Shown in pieces: positions 34,872-43,716 of a stretch of 64,000 nt of DNA. Source of the stretch: Halopelagius inordinatus (GTDB taxonomy: Archaea; Halobacteriota; Halobacteria; Halobacteriales; Haloferacaceae). The stretch is from positions 124,001-188,000 of the forward strand of contig NZ_FOOQ01000001.1 in NCBI RefSeq assembly GCF_900113245.1, read 5' to 3'. The number at the start of each line of letters is the position of its first letter. The first letter of the stretch is position 1. Both the position numbers and the translations under genes were made by a program. Below the pieces are notes generated by a model. That model was given only the letters and a program-made list of their open reading frames with translations. It had not been told where the DNA came from and did no database searches.

Positions 34872-35066
34872 ATGACAATCGAAGCGGAGATGCGTCGTAA
34901 GATAGTCGCCTCCGTCGTCGCGGTCGGGTTCTTCGTCGCACTCATCATCGGCGTCGGCGTGACGTTCGACAACTTGACCTCGGGTACGGGTGGCCTCGCT
35001 CTCATCGGTGCAATCTCTCTTTTCATCGTCTCGATGGGCGTCCTCGGCCTCTGGCTGGACCGGTAG
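34872..35066 (+). CDS. 64-residue membrane protein (DUF7472-like)
   Basis: Starts M-T-I-E-A-E-M-R-R-K-I-V, then two hydrophobic helices (about residues 11-30 and 42-61) separated by a Gly/Thr-rich turn. Converges with priL three bp away. The family name is from memory. Unknown role. Confidence 0.7.
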   Translation: MTIEAEMRRKIVASVVAVGFFVALIIGVGVTFDNLTSGTGGLALIGAISLFIVSMGVLGLWLDR

Positions 35067-35069
35067 AGT

Positions 35070-36194
35070 TCACTCGCCTTCCGCGACCGTCTCGCGCCAG
35101 TCGCGGACGTCGCCAGCGTCTCTGACCGCGCTCTCGTAGTACGAGAGCGGATGCGAAATCGTCTCGCAGCGCTCGTCGGGGTCCGTGCAGTCGTCGTACG
35201 CCTTCAGCGTCGCACAGGTCGGCGGCGCGAACTGCGACCCGTCCGCGTCCGCGAGGTACGCCACGCGCGTCTCCAGTCTGTCTGCCGTCTCCGCGTCGTC
35301 GGCGTCTAAGAGCGTCGTCACCTCCGTCTCGTCCATCCCGACGCCGACGAGAAACGAGACGAGAGAGAACTCCGAGTGCGGCGCGAGCGTCTCGCCCTCG
35401 CGAACCCGTCGTACGAGCGTCTTCATGCAGGGCGGAAAGAGGTCCGGAACCACCGCCTCTACCGCCGCGCTCCCGGCGGCGTCGTGGTCGTTCAGCAGGT
35501 CGCGGAGTTCCGCCACCTCCTCGTCGAGTGCGTCGGCTATCTCCTCGCCCGCCGGACTGCCGCGCACCTCGAACGGGAGGCCCTCGGCGACCCGTCGGCG
35601 CACCGCCTCTTCGAGCGTCCGGTGGAGTTCGTCTCTCGTCACCCGGACCGACCCGTCGGCCACCTCGCGGTTGACGAGACGCCAGCGCTCGCCCCAGTCG
35701 GCGTCCGCGAGCGTCAGATACGACCCGAGGGCGACCCAGTAGTGCGTCGGGTCGCGCCCGCGGCGTTCGCCGTCTCGTTCGGGTCGGACGTCGCCCGAGA
35801 GACCGAACTCTTCGAGGACGCTTTCGAGCGACGCCCGGCGCGTCCGCATGCTCTGTAACTCGTCGTCGTCGGCCTCGAAGTCGGTGAGAAACCGGGTCTG
35901 GGCGGTGGCGGCTTCCGCCGCGGCGTACTTCTCGACGGCCGCCGGGGTGTCGACCAAGGAGACGAGGATGCGGGCGATGGGGTACGAGAGGAGTTCCTCG
36001 CGTTCGTCCCACCGGTGCGGCTCATCGGCTTCGACGGTGCCCTCCATGAGGGCGCGTTCGACCCGCTCTAACCCGCGCTCTACTGCGGGTGCGTCTTCGG
36101 CGATGAGGGCCGCCGGAGAGATGTCTGTCTCCCGAACGGCGTCGCGCGCGCCGCCGAAGAACGGGTAGCGCGCGTGGAGCGGGTCCATCGGCAT
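35070..36194 (-). CDS. priL: DNA primase large subunit
   Basis: 374 residues. Starts with the M-x-M-D-P-L-H-A-R-Y-P-F-F pattern of archaeal PriL. The C-terminal half has four cysteines for a 4Fe-4S cluster: P-P-C-M-K, T-C-A-T-L, D-C-T-D-P and R-C-E-T-I, with the H-P-L-S-Y-Y segment following. Works with PriS to make primers for replication. It lies in the neighbourhood of pcn, consistent with haloarchaeal replication clusters. Confidence 0.95.
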   Translation of the reverse strand: MPMDPLHARYPFFGGARDAVRETDISPAALIAEDAPAVERGLERVERALMEGTVEADEPHRWDEREELLSYPIARILVSLVDTPAAVEKYAAAEAATAQTRFLTDFEADDDELQSMRTRRASLESVLEEFGLSGDVRPERDGERRGRDPTHYWVALGSYLTLADADWGERWRLVNREVADGSVRVTRDELHRTLEEAVRRRVAEGLPFEVRGSPAGEEIADALDEEVAELRDLLNDHDAAGSAAVEAVVPDLFPPCMKTLVRRVREGETLAPHSEFSLVSFLVGVGMDETEVTTLLDADDAETADRLETRVAYLADADGSQFAPPTCATLKAYDDCTDPDERCETISHPLSYYESAVRDAGDVRDWRETVAEGE

Positions 36195-36305
36195 CGGCTC
36201 TGGTTTGCGAGTGGCTCCGAATAAACACGGCGATTGACGCGGGCCGCGCCGAACCGTTCGGGGGAGACCACATCACCTAAGACGACTTACGCCCTCCGTC
36301 GTGCC

Positions 36306-36893
36306 GTGCCGCAGTTCGACTACCCGTGCCCCGACTGCCGGGCCACGAACAGCCTCCACGACGCCGACTGCCGGTTCGAGGGGACGCCGTGGCCCGACGT
36401 CGAGAAGGCGTACACAGACGTGGTCGCGCATCTCTCGGCGGAACCGACCGACGAGGACGACCTTCAGAGCCTCGTCCACGGCGGTTGGGGCCCGCTTCAC
36501 CGCGCGGCAGTGGAACGACTGAAGCGCGACGGCCGCGTCGACGAAGCCAACGGCGTCCTCCGCCTTCTGACCGCAGCGGAGTTCCGCGAGGAGGTGTCCG
36601 TCCCGGGCCGAGAACCGATGAAGACGCTCTACCGCCACGGCAGTTACCCCGGCTGTCACGACAACGCCGTCTTCGCGATGATAGCGTGGTACGAGATGGT
36701 CGGCCTCTCGTGGTCGGAGACGCGCGAGAACGTCGCAGACTGGCTCCGCGAGAGCGGTTCGTGGGACCGCGGCGGGTTCGAGGAGGCGACGCCCGAACAG
36801 TTGGTAGACAAGAAACGGCACGTCTACGAGGCGGGTTACGGCTGGAAGGAGAAAGCCGAGTCCGCAAAGCGCGTCATCGACCGCCACCGGTAG
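36306..36893 (+). CDS. haloarchaeal protein with N-terminal zinc knuckle (DUF7474-like)
   Basis: 195 residues from GTG. N-terminus C-P-D-C (about 7-10) and a further Cys at A-D-C-R-F suggest a zinc ribbon; the rest is soluble with W-G-P-L-H-R-A, G-S-Y-P-G-C-H-D-N-A-V-F-A-M-I-A-W-Y and a Lys/Arg-rich end. No enzyme motif recognised. Longer in-frame starts extend into the divergent promoter of priL. The DUF name is unverified. Confidence 0.75.
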   Translation: MPQFDYPCPDCRATNSLHDADCRFEGTPWPDVEKAYTDVVAHLSAEPTDEDDLQSLVHGGWGPLHRAAVERLKRDGRVDEANGVLRLLTAAEFREEVSVPGREPMKTLYRHGSYPGCHDNAVFAMIAWYEMVGLSWSETRENVADWLRESGSWDRGGFEEATPEQLVDKKRHVYEAGYGWKEKAESAKRVIDRHR

Positions 36894-36953
36894 GTTCTGG
36901 CTGTCCCGAAAACGGTCGGAACGGTTACGTTTCTTCCGACGGTCTCAGTAGGG

Positions 36954-38306
36954 GTGAGTACACCGGAGAGTGCGTCCGCCGGGACGGACCCGGCCGACGT
37001 TCCGCCGGAGGCGTCGGTGGACGCGCCGAAACGCGCCCTCGCGATAGTTATCGGCATCGTCTTCGTCGACTTGCTCGGATTCGGCGTCGTCATCCCCGTC
37101 CTCCCCTTTTACGTCCGGAGCTTCGCCGTCAGCGACGTGTTCATCGGTCTGCTCGCCGCCTCCTACTCGGCGATGCAGTTCCTCTCTGCGCCGCTTCTCG
37201 GCCGCCTCTCGGACTCCCGCGGCCGCCGCCGCGTGTTGATGCTGTCGCTCGCCGGCAACACCGTCGCGTGGACGGTGTTCGGGTTGGGAACCGAGGTGGG
37301 CGTCCTGTTCGGCACTCTGCCCGCGCTGGCGACGATATTCGCCTCGCGGATGCTCGCGGGGGCGATGGGCGGCAACATCGCCACCGCGCAGGCGTACATC
37401 GCGGACGTGACGCCCGCGGACCGGCGCGCCGCGGCGCTCGGACTCGTCGGCGCGGCGTTCGGCCTCGGGTTCGTCTTCGGCCCGGCCATCGGCGGCGTGT
37501 TCGCGAGCGAGGAGGTAGTCGCGACGGCGCGTGCGGTTCTCCCCGGGTTCGTCCCGGCGACGCGTTTCTCGCTGCCGAGTTTCGTCGCCGCGTCGCTCAG
37601 TCTGGTCGCACTCGTCGCCGCCGCGGCGTTCCTCCCGGAACCCGACCGAATTCGACCCGCCGCGAACCGGACGACGCTCGTCGGGCAGTTCACCGACGCC
37701 CTCGCGGACCCGTCGATTCGCGGCTTCGTCGCCTCCTTCTTTCTCGTCTCCGTCGCGTTCTCGGGGGTGCAGGTCATGTTCATCCCCTACGCCGCGGACC
37801 TGTACGGGTACGACGAGACGCAGACGGCGCTCCTGTTGGCGTACATCGGCGTTCTCAGTATCCTGAATCAGGGCGTCCTCGTGGGCCACCTCTCCCGCCG
37901 GTACGGCGAACGCCGAACCGCCGTCGCGGGCGCGTCGATTCTCGCCGTCGCACTCGCGGTGCTCCCGTTCTCGCCCGCTCTCGGGTCGGCCGTTCCGGGC
38001 GTCGGCGGCCCCGCGTGGTTCACCGGGCCGGTTCTCGCCTTGCTCCTCTCCTTGGCGGCTCTCTCGCTCGGAAACAGCCTGTTGAACGTCGCCCTCTCCG
38101 CACTCGTCTCGCGGGCCGCGTCCGCGGACACGCAGGGCACCGCCTTCGGCGTCACGCAGGGCGCGGGGAGTCTCGGGCGGACGGTCGGTCCGCCCTCGAT
38201 GGCGTTGCTCTACGTCGTCGCGTACTGGTCGCCGTTCGTCGCGGGCGCGGTACTCGTCGTTCCGGTCGTCGCGATACTCGCCGCACGAGTCACTCGCGGG
38301 CGGTAG
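36954..38306 (+). CDS. MFS transporter, drug/metabolite efflux type
   Basis: 450 residues from GTG, 12 membrane helices. Motif A G-R-L-S-D-S-R-G-R-R-R-V after helix 2 (about 82-93) and the D-L-L-G-F-G-V-V-I-P-V-L-P helix-1 motif are the TetA/DHA1 type. A short acidic N-terminal tail precedes helix 1. Likely an H+ or Na+ antiporter exporting an unidentified compound. Confidence 0.9.
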   Translation: MSTPESASAGTDPADVPPEASVDAPKRALAIVIGIVFVDLLGFGVVIPVLPFYVRSFAVSDVFIGLLAASYSAMQFLSAPLLGRLSDSRGRRRVLMLSLAGNTVAWTVFGLGTEVGVLFGTLPALATIFASRMLAGAMGGNIATAQAYIADVTPADRRAAALGLVGAAFGLGFVFGPAIGGVFASEEVVATARAVLPGFVPATRFSLPSFVAASLSLVALVAAAAFLPEPDRIRPAANRTTLVGQFTDALADPSIRGFVASFFLVSVAFSGVQVMFIPYAADLYGYDETQTALLLAYIGVLSILNQGVLVGHLSRRYGERRTAVAGASILAVALAVLPFSPALGSAVPGVGGPAWFTGPVLALLLSLAALSLGNSLLNVALSALVSRAASADTQGTAFGVTQGAGSLGRTVGPPSMALLYVVAYWSPFVAGAVLVVPVVAILAARVTRGR

Positions 38307-38348
38307 CGTCGACTCGGTGCGGGACGGAGAGAAGAGAAACGTCGCGAG

Positions 38349-39092
38349 TCAGTCGCTCTGAATGCGCGGCGCGAGCATGTAGGTGACGTTCCCCTGCCCT
38401 TCGGCGACGCGGTAGTGGAGTTTGACGGGGAACTCCTGACCGAGTTCGACGGTGACCTCGGCGTCCTTCGGGATGGCCTTGTTCATGTCCTTGAGGTAGT
38501 CCAGGGAGAAAAGCGAGTCCGCCTCTCCGGCGGTGAGGTCGATGAGGTCACCGGCGTCGAGTTGGAAGTCCACGTCGTCCGTGTCGCCCTGCGCTTGGAT
38601 GTGGAACGCCTCTTCTGCGTCGTCGACGCGGAGGCGGACGTGGTCCGAGACCATGTCCGCGGCCTTGATACCGCGGTCGAGTTGCGCGCCTTCGAGGACG
38701 ATTTCGGCGGCCAAATCGAGGTCAGGGATGTCGGGTTCCTGACGGATGGAGTCCGGGTCGATGAGCGCCAGCGTCGAGGAGAGCCCCTCGATGCGGATGT
38801 TGAGCTTTCGCGTCTCCTCGTCGAGTTCGAGTTCGACGAGTTGGCTCGAATCCGCCATGCCGACGAAATCTTCGAGTTTCGACAGGTTGACGCCGATGAC
38901 GCCGCCGTCGGCTTCGTAGGACTCGAACGCCGCCGCGTCGAGAGACAGGTCGACCATGCCGACGTTCGCGGGGTCCACGGCGCGAATCGCGAGTCCGTCC
39001 TCGTTGAGTCGTATCTTACACTCGTCGACGAGTACGCTCACCGAATCCAGCGCGTCCCGGAGCGTGGAGGCACTGACGATGGCCTTGAACAT
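38349..39092 (-). CDS. pcn: DNA polymerase sliding clamp (PCNA)
   Basis: 247 residues, exact PCNA length. [11 protein letters not shown] start, [11 protein letters not shown] (about 37-47), interdomain connector about 118-132 and C-terminal Y-M-L-A-P-R-I-Q pattern. Forms the trimeric ring loaded by RFC; interacts with PolB, FEN1 and Hjc-type proteins. The surface is unusually acidic, as in halophiles. Promoter with TATA-like box and TACGATAG repeats upstream. Confidence 0.97.
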   Translation of the reverse strand: MFKAIVSASTLRDALDSVSVLVDECKIRLNEDGLAIRAVDPANVGMVDLSLDAAAFESYEADGGVIGVNLSKLEDFVGMADSSQLVELELDEETRKLNIRIEGLSSTLALIDPDSIRQEPDIPDLDLAAEIVLEGAQLDRGIKAADMVSDHVRLRVDDAEEAFHIQAQGDTDDVDFQLDAGDLIDLTAGEADSLFSLDYLKDMNKAIPKDAEVTVELGQEFPVKLHYRVAEGQGNVTYMLAPRIQSD

Positions 39093-39103
39093 ATGGACGG
39101 TGG

Positions 39104-39156
39104 TACGATAGCGGGCTTAAAAATCCCGCCGATTTACCGATACGATAGTACGATAG
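39104..39156 (-). promoter_or_regulatory. pcn promoter with repeated TACGATAG
   Basis: The minus-strand TATA-like box (TTTTTAAG, 39116-39124) lies about 29 nt before the pcn ATG at 39092. The octamer TACGATAG (plus strand) occurs three times: 39104-39111, 39141-39148 and 39149-39156, the last two in tandem just beyond the TATA box, where a regulator or BRE-associated factor could bind. Regulation is inferred. Confidence 0.45.
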
Positions 39157-39212
39157 AGTGTTCCCGTACGTCGGGCGCGACTGCGCGCGCGACTGCTCTC
39201 GAACGCGGCGGA

Positions 39213-39428
39213 CTACCCCTCGCATCCGTGCGGGACGCCCGCCAACACGACTCCGCCACAGTCGTCGCACTGACGTATCTCCCGTCCGACTTTGGCCCCC
39301 GCTACTGTCCACTTCTGCGACCCCGAAGAGAGATGCGCGCCGGACCGTCCGCACGACGGGCAGTTCGACTGCTCGAACGTGTACGTATACCACAAACAGT
39401 GGTCGTTCACGCAGTAATATGGCGACAT
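39213..39428 (-). CDS. 71-residue multi-cysteine zinc-ribbon protein
   Basis: Contains C-V-N-D-H-C (about 6-11), C-P-S-C (about 23-26), C-D-D-C (about 54-57) and a last Cys near the end, enough for two zinc sites. An AT-rich stretch upstream (39429-39475) could hold the promoter. Base composition is less GC-rich than its neighbours. Small haloarchaeal CPxCG proteins of this type are common and mostly uncharacterised. It could be spurious, but cysteine spacing argues for a real gene. Confidence 0.55.
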   Translation of the reverse strand: MSPYYCVNDHCLWYTYTFEQSNCPSCGRSGAHLSSGSQKWTVAGAKVGREIRQCDDCGGVVLAGVPHGCEG

Positions 39429-39579
39429 AAGCTCGTGATGTGGCTCGATTACTGTAATTGCATCGACACGTGGCCACTTTCTAACCCGTCTCAGAGTCGA
39501 GAGTCGATTCCGGGTTCCGAGGACCCGAGGCGGGAGCGACAGTCGGATAACGGTGCGCCGACAACCTGTCCGTAATCAG

Positions 39580-40353
39580 ATGGCGCGCAAGGACCAGTAC
39601 TACAACAAAGCGAAACAGGAGGGGTACAGAGCCCGTTCGGCGTACAAACTGAAACAGTTAGACGAGGACGCGGGTCTGTTCGGCCCGGGAAACACCGTGG
39701 TGGACTTGGGTGCGGCCCCCGGCGGATGGTTACAGGTCGCCGCCGAGGAAGTCGGCCCGCAGGGACAGGTCGTCGGCGTCGACCTCCAGCGAATCCGCGA
39801 CTTGGAGTCGGACGTCGTCGAGACCATCCGCGGCGACATGACCGACGAGGAGACGAAAGACGAACTCCGCGAGCGAATCGGCGAGGAGGGCGCGGACGTG
39901 GTCATCTCCGACATGGCCCCGAACATGACGGGCGAGTACTCGCTGGACCACGCTCGCTCCGTCCACCTCGCCCGGCAGGCCTTCGAGGTCGCCCTCGAAC
40001 TGCTCCCGGCGGGCGGTGACCTCGCGGTCAAGGTGTTCGACGGCCCGGACGTCTCCGACCTCCGCGCCGACATGGACGAGGAGTTCCAGTACGTCCGCTC
40101 CATCCGTCCGGAGGCCTCCCGAGACTCCTCCTCGGAGCAGTATCTCGTCGGCAAACACCGCATCACCGCGCCCGTCGCCCTCGACGACGTGGTGGAGGTG
40201 ACAATCGACGACGTGGGGAGCGAAGGCGACGGCGTCGCGAAGGTGGACGGCTACACGCTTTTCGTCTCGGATACGGAGGCGGGCGACGACGTCCGCGTCC
40301 GCGTCACCGACCTGAAGCCGAACTTCGGGTTCGCAGAAGTCGTCGAGGAGTGA
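39580..40353 (+). CDS. rlmE: 23S rRNA (uridine-2'-O-)-methyltransferase with TRAM domain
   Basis: 257 residues. RrmJ/FtsJ fold: R-A-R-S-A-Y-K-L-K-Q-L (about 16-26), SAM-binding D-L-G-A-A-P-G-G-W-L-Q (about 42-52), catalytic lysines and D-M-A-P-N-M-T-G (about 117-124). A TRAM domain (about 200-257) with V-T-I-D-D-V-G-S-E-G-D-G-V-A-K follows, an RNA-binding addition typical of haloarchaeal RlmE. Methylates the peptidyl-transferase region of 23S rRNA. Confidence 0.93.
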   Translation: MARKDQYYNKAKQEGYRARSAYKLKQLDEDAGLFGPGNTVVDLGAAPGGWLQVAAEEVGPQGQVVGVDLQRIRDLESDVVETIRGDMTDEETKDELRERIGEEGADVVISDMAPNMTGEYSLDHARSVHLARQAFEVALELLPAGGDLAVKVFDGPDVSDLRADMDEEFQYVRSIRPEASRDSSSEQYLVGKHRITAPVALDDVVEVTIDDVGSEGDGVAKVDGYTLFVSDTEAGDDVRVRVTDLKPNFGFAEVVEE

Positions 40354-40360
40354 GGACCGG

Positions 40361-41074
40361 TCACTCGGCGGTCCACGCGTCGTCCGACGCGCCCGTGCGA
40401 CCGCCGCCGAACAGGCCGACGACGCCGTAGACGAACGGCGTATCGACGAGTGCGATGAGGAGTTTGAGGAGGTACTGCCCGACGACCAAAGCGAAAATCG
40501 CCTGCATCGGAAGCGCGTCGCCGATGCCGAGTACCGCGGGCGCGACGAGGAAGGCGACGGCGACGAAGATGATCGTATCTATCGCCTGACTCGTGGCCGT
40601 CGACGCGATGTTGCGAAGCCAAAGCATCGACCCGTCGGTCGCCTCTCGGATGCGGTGGAAGACGACGACGTCCCAGTTTTGGCTCACCAGGTACGCCAGC
40701 AGACTCCCCACGACGATGTTCGTCCCCGGCGCGATGACGCTTCGGAACTGCGCGCCGAACTCGGGGTCCGCGGCGGGCGCGAAGATAGTCCCCCACACCA
40801 ACCCGAGGAGGACGAAGTTCATCGCGAATCCGACGTTGACCATCACCTGCGCCGCCCGCCGCCCGTACAGTTCCGAGTAGCAGTCCGAGGCGAAGAAGGT
40901 GACCGCGTAGGCCAACGCCGCCCCCGGAAGGATGATGCTCTCGCCCGTCACCGGAAGCGAGAGGGGCAGACCGAACGCGAGCAGTTTCGACGCCGTCAAC
41001 TGCGCCGTGACCAACGCCGTGACGAACAACGCGAGTAGGACGACCTGTCCGGTCGCCGGTCCTCTCTCACTCAT
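40361..41074 (-). CDS. queuosine-precursor transporter (YhhQ family)
   Basis: 237 residues, about six membrane helices. Motifs A-L-A-Y-A-V-T-F-F-A-S-D-C-Y-S-E-L-Y-G (about 52-70) and W-D-V-V-V-F-H-R-I-R (about 131-140) with S-Q-A-I-D-T are the hallmarks of the COG1738/YhhQ family. In archaea the substrate is probably a 7-deazaguanine precursor of archaeosine. Its ATG overlaps the preceding RHH gene by 8 bases. Confidence 0.9.
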   Translation of the reverse strand: MSERGPATGQVVLLALFVTALVTAQLTASKLLAFGLPLSLPVTGESIILPGAALAYAVTFFASDCYSELYGRRAAQVMVNVGFAMNFVLLGLVWGTIFAPAADPEFGAQFRSVIAPGTNIVVGSLLAYLVSQNWDVVVFHRIREATDGSMLWLRNIASTATSQAIDTIIFVAVAFLVAPAVLGIGDALPMQAIFALVVGQYLLKLLIALVDTPFVYGVVGLFGGGRTGASDDAWTAE

Positions 41075-41240
41075 CCTCGAGTCGTCCGTGACGCTGATCT
41101 ATCTCGTCTAGCACGTCCAACGTCTTGCGAACCGACGCCCGGATGGCGTCGCTTCGGTTGACGAACTTCCCGCCGTCTCCGACGTGTTCGTCTAAGTCAG
41201 CGAGCAGTTCGTCGGGCATCTCGACGCTTATCTTGGCCAT
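41067..41240 (-). CDS. ribbon-helix-helix (CopG-type) protein
   Basis: 57 residues. A-K-I-S-V-E-M-P-D-E-L-L strand (about 2-13) and the helix-turn-helix N-R-S-D-A-I-R-A-S-V-R (about 28-38) are typical RHH DNA binders. The stop lies within the first codons of the transporter gene, so the two are translationally coupled; it may be an autoregulator of that operon. Confidence 0.8.
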   Translation of the reverse strand: MAKISVEMPDELLADLDEHVGDGGKFVNRSDAIRASVRKTLDVLDEIDQRHGRLEDE

Positions 41241-41392
41241 ATCAGGGAGTATGGGCATCACCTCCGTATTAAGGACTCGGTCTTCTCACCGGGAGATGGC
41301 CGTGAGAATATCGCTTCGTCGCGGATGCGTTCGGTCCGCACCTCCGAACTACTACGGTGCAGTCGCGGTGCGGTTTTTCCTCCAGGTTTTGT

Positions 41393-41413
41393 CGGGTGGG
41401 CGAAGCCCGCCCG
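41393..41413 (-). terminator. hairpin after double tatC gene
   Basis: CGGGTGGGC-GAA-GCCCGCCCG (9-bp stem with one G-T pair), 15-35 bp beyond the tatCt stop; on the minus strand it is preceded by a TTTTT run (41414-41419 as AAAAA on plus). Likely a transcription stop for the tatCt mRNA. Confidence 0.55.
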
Positions 41414-41427
41414 AGAAAAAGTGGGTT

Positions 41428-43596
41428 TTAGACATCCGCGCCGCGGGCGGGAGCGAGGTTGCGTCGCCCGCCGAGTGTCACCACGAAGAGGACGCCGAGT
41501 CCGACGCCGTACGCGGCCATGAGGGGAACGGTGACGAGGAACATCGTCATGATTCCGGCGGGCGTGAAGACGGCGGCGAACGCGAGGATACCGACCGTCA
41601 CCTCGCGCCACCGGCCCCGCATCGACTGGTAGGAGATGCCCGTGCTGTTCAAAAGCACCATCAGGACCGGAACGTCCGCGAGGAGACCGATTCCGGCCGT
41701 GGTGAAGAAGATGAGCCAAAAGAAGTTGGTGATGCGGTAGGCGATTATCATCTTCGCCTGCACCGCGTCGTTCACCAACCACGAGATGACCGCCGGCGCG
41801 ATGTAGGTGTAGCCGAGGACGAACCCGCCGAGCAGTCCCACCGTGAGTGCGCCCGTCCAAAGGAAGACGGAGCGGCGACGCTGGTTGACGATGTTGCGCT
41901 CTCTGAGCGCCGGCCACGCGTAGTAGGCGACGATGGGGAGGGTGACGAGAGCGGCGATGAGCGTCGAGAACTTCACCTCGAAGATGAGCGCCTCCACGGG
42001 GTGGAGGGCGACGACGTTTATGACCTCGCTCGGGGTCACCGCGGCGGGCAACTGAGCCAAGAACCCCTCGTAGACGTCCTTGATGCCGCCCGTGTAGAGC
42101 CACCCGAACGTCCCCGCGAGGACGAGCATGAAGACGACGACGATGCGGAACGTCTTCGACGTTATCGAGTCGAGGATGAACGCCAGGTCGGTGTAGTACC
42201 CCCCGATGTCGTCTTCGCCCGTCTCGCCGTCGGTCAACTCTTCGAGGAACGTCCCGCCGGCGCGCGTCGCCCGGTCCTCTATGGTGTCGTCGTCCTCGGT
42301 CTCGCCTTCCTCGCGTTGCTCTTCTGTCTCGTCGAACCTGTCGAGGATGGCTTGGGCTTTCTCGTGGTTCCCTTCGTCGACGGCGTCGCCCGCGACGGCC
42401 ATCGCCTCCTCCTCGCTCAGACCGCCGAACGCCTCCGGCGGTGCCGCGCGGACGCCCGCGGCGTCGAGTCGGGAGATGTCGAGTTGGGTCGGGTCGCCGC
42501 GGCCGGGTTCGGTTGGGTCGGCCGCCTCGACTATCGCGCCGTAGACGACGTACGCGAGGGTTCCGAGGACGAAGACGGCCGCGCCGAGTGCCGCCCACAC
42601 GGCGAGAGAAACCTCGGGCGAGAGCCCGAGCGTCGAGCCCGGTTCGAGGATGCGGTAGTCGCTCCCCGTGCGGGCGAGGAGGCCGTTGAACCCGGCCTGA
42701 CCGCCGCGTTCGTAGAACAGGTAGACGGCGAGTCCGCCGAGAACCGCGCTCCCGGCGAGGACGTTCCACCGTCGGCGCGCGACGGCGGGGACGCTTACGC
42801 GTTCGCTCCCGCGCCTCGCGGTGACGACTACCTTCGCGAGATAGAGACTCCCCCCGTAGAGGAAAAGCAACGGGAGCGCCCACATAATCTGCGTGAAGGG
42901 GTCCGGCGGCGAGAACAACGCGCCGAACACGAAGATGGCCACGACGGCGTATCGCCACTTGTCGCGGAACGTCTCGTACGGGACGATTTCGGCGTACGAG
43001 AGGCCGGTGATGGCAAGCGGCATCTGCGCCGCGAGACCGAACGAGACGGTGAGAAGGAAGATGAACTGCGCCCACATGACGATGGAGTAGGTGGGCGCGA
43101 ACCCGGCGCTGATGGCGTTCCCGGCGAGGAACGCGAACATGAACGGGAAGAACACGAAGTAGCCGTAGGCGATTCCGGCGACGAACAGAAGCGCGGTGGT
43201 GACCGCGATGAACGCGAGTTTCCACGGCGCGACCGGCGACTGGGGCCACGCGCCGCGTTCTCGGAGGGCGTCACGCGAAAAGTAGACGAAGATGGGCGCG
43301 GCGAGGATTATCCCGCTCACGAGTCCGATTTTCGCCTGCAACAGGATGACGTCGAACGGAGTCTGGGCGATGATGTCGTAGTTGCCCTGAATGTGAGCCG
43401 ACATCTGCGCTTCCGTGACGCTTTTCAGAAAGTCCCACACCACCAACCGAAGCGCGTAGAACGTGCCGAGAAAACCGACGAGGAAGACGATGAACACCTT
43501 TTGGAGGTCTTTCTGCGCCGCCCGAAGCATCGCTCCGGCGGTGTCGCGTCCCGCCGCGAGCGTCTGTTGGGTGTCCTCGTCGAGCGCGCTGGACAT
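41428..43596 (-). CDS. tatC2: double (fused) TatC protein translocase
   Basis: 722 residues with two TatC domains in one chain: about residues 20-275 and about 470-715, joined by a membrane-plus-acidic linker. Each has six helices and the family's Pro-rich/Tyr segments. Such 14-helix TatCt proteins are known only from haloarchaea, which export most secreted proteins folded through the Tat route. ATG 43596 is chosen because an upstream ATG lies 30 bp away in the divergent promoter. Faces the single TatC gene across a 120-bp shared regulatory region. Confidence 0.92.
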   Translation of the reverse strand: MSSALDEDTQQTLAAGRDTAGAMLRAAQKDLQKVFIVFLVGFLGTFYALRLVVWDFLKSVTEAQMSAHIQGNYDIIAQTPFDVILLQAKIGLVSGIILAAPIFVYFSRDALRERGAWPQSPVAPWKLAFIAVTTALLFVAGIAYGYFVFFPFMFAFLAGNAISAGFAPTYSIVMWAQFIFLLTVSFGLAAQMPLAITGLSYAEIVPYETFRDKWRYAVVAIFVFGALFSPPDPFTQIMWALPLLFLYGGSLYLAKVVVTARRGSERVSVPAVARRRWNVLAGSAVLGGLAVYLFYERGGQAGFNGLLARTGSDYRILEPGSTLGLSPEVSLAVWAALGAAVFVLGTLAYVVYGAIVEAADPTEPGRGDPTQLDISRLDAAGVRAAPPEAFGGLSEEEAMAVAGDAVDEGNHEKAQAILDRFDETEEQREEGETEDDDTIEDRATRAGGTFLEELTDGETGEDDIGGYYTDLAFILDSITSKTFRIVVVFMLVLAGTFGWLYTGGIKDVYEGFLAQLPAAVTPSEVINVVALHPVEALIFEVKFSTLIAALVTLPIVAYYAWPALRERNIVNQRRRSVFLWTGALTVGLLGGFVLGYTYIAPAVISWLVNDAVQAKMIIAYRITNFFWLIFFTTAGIGLLADVPVLMVLLNSTGISYQSMRGRWREVTVGILAFAAVFTPAGIMTMFLVTVPLMAAYGVGLGVLFVVTLGGRRNLAPARGADV

Positions 43597-43716
43597 ACGT
43601 ACTGAAAACCCTCTCGCGGTTATCAATCTTTTTCACCGCGGTCGGCGGTTATCCGTCGCAAAACCTCGGCCCGATGCGGAAAGGCCTATAAGAACCGGGT
43701 GGTGAATTTCAGGTGA

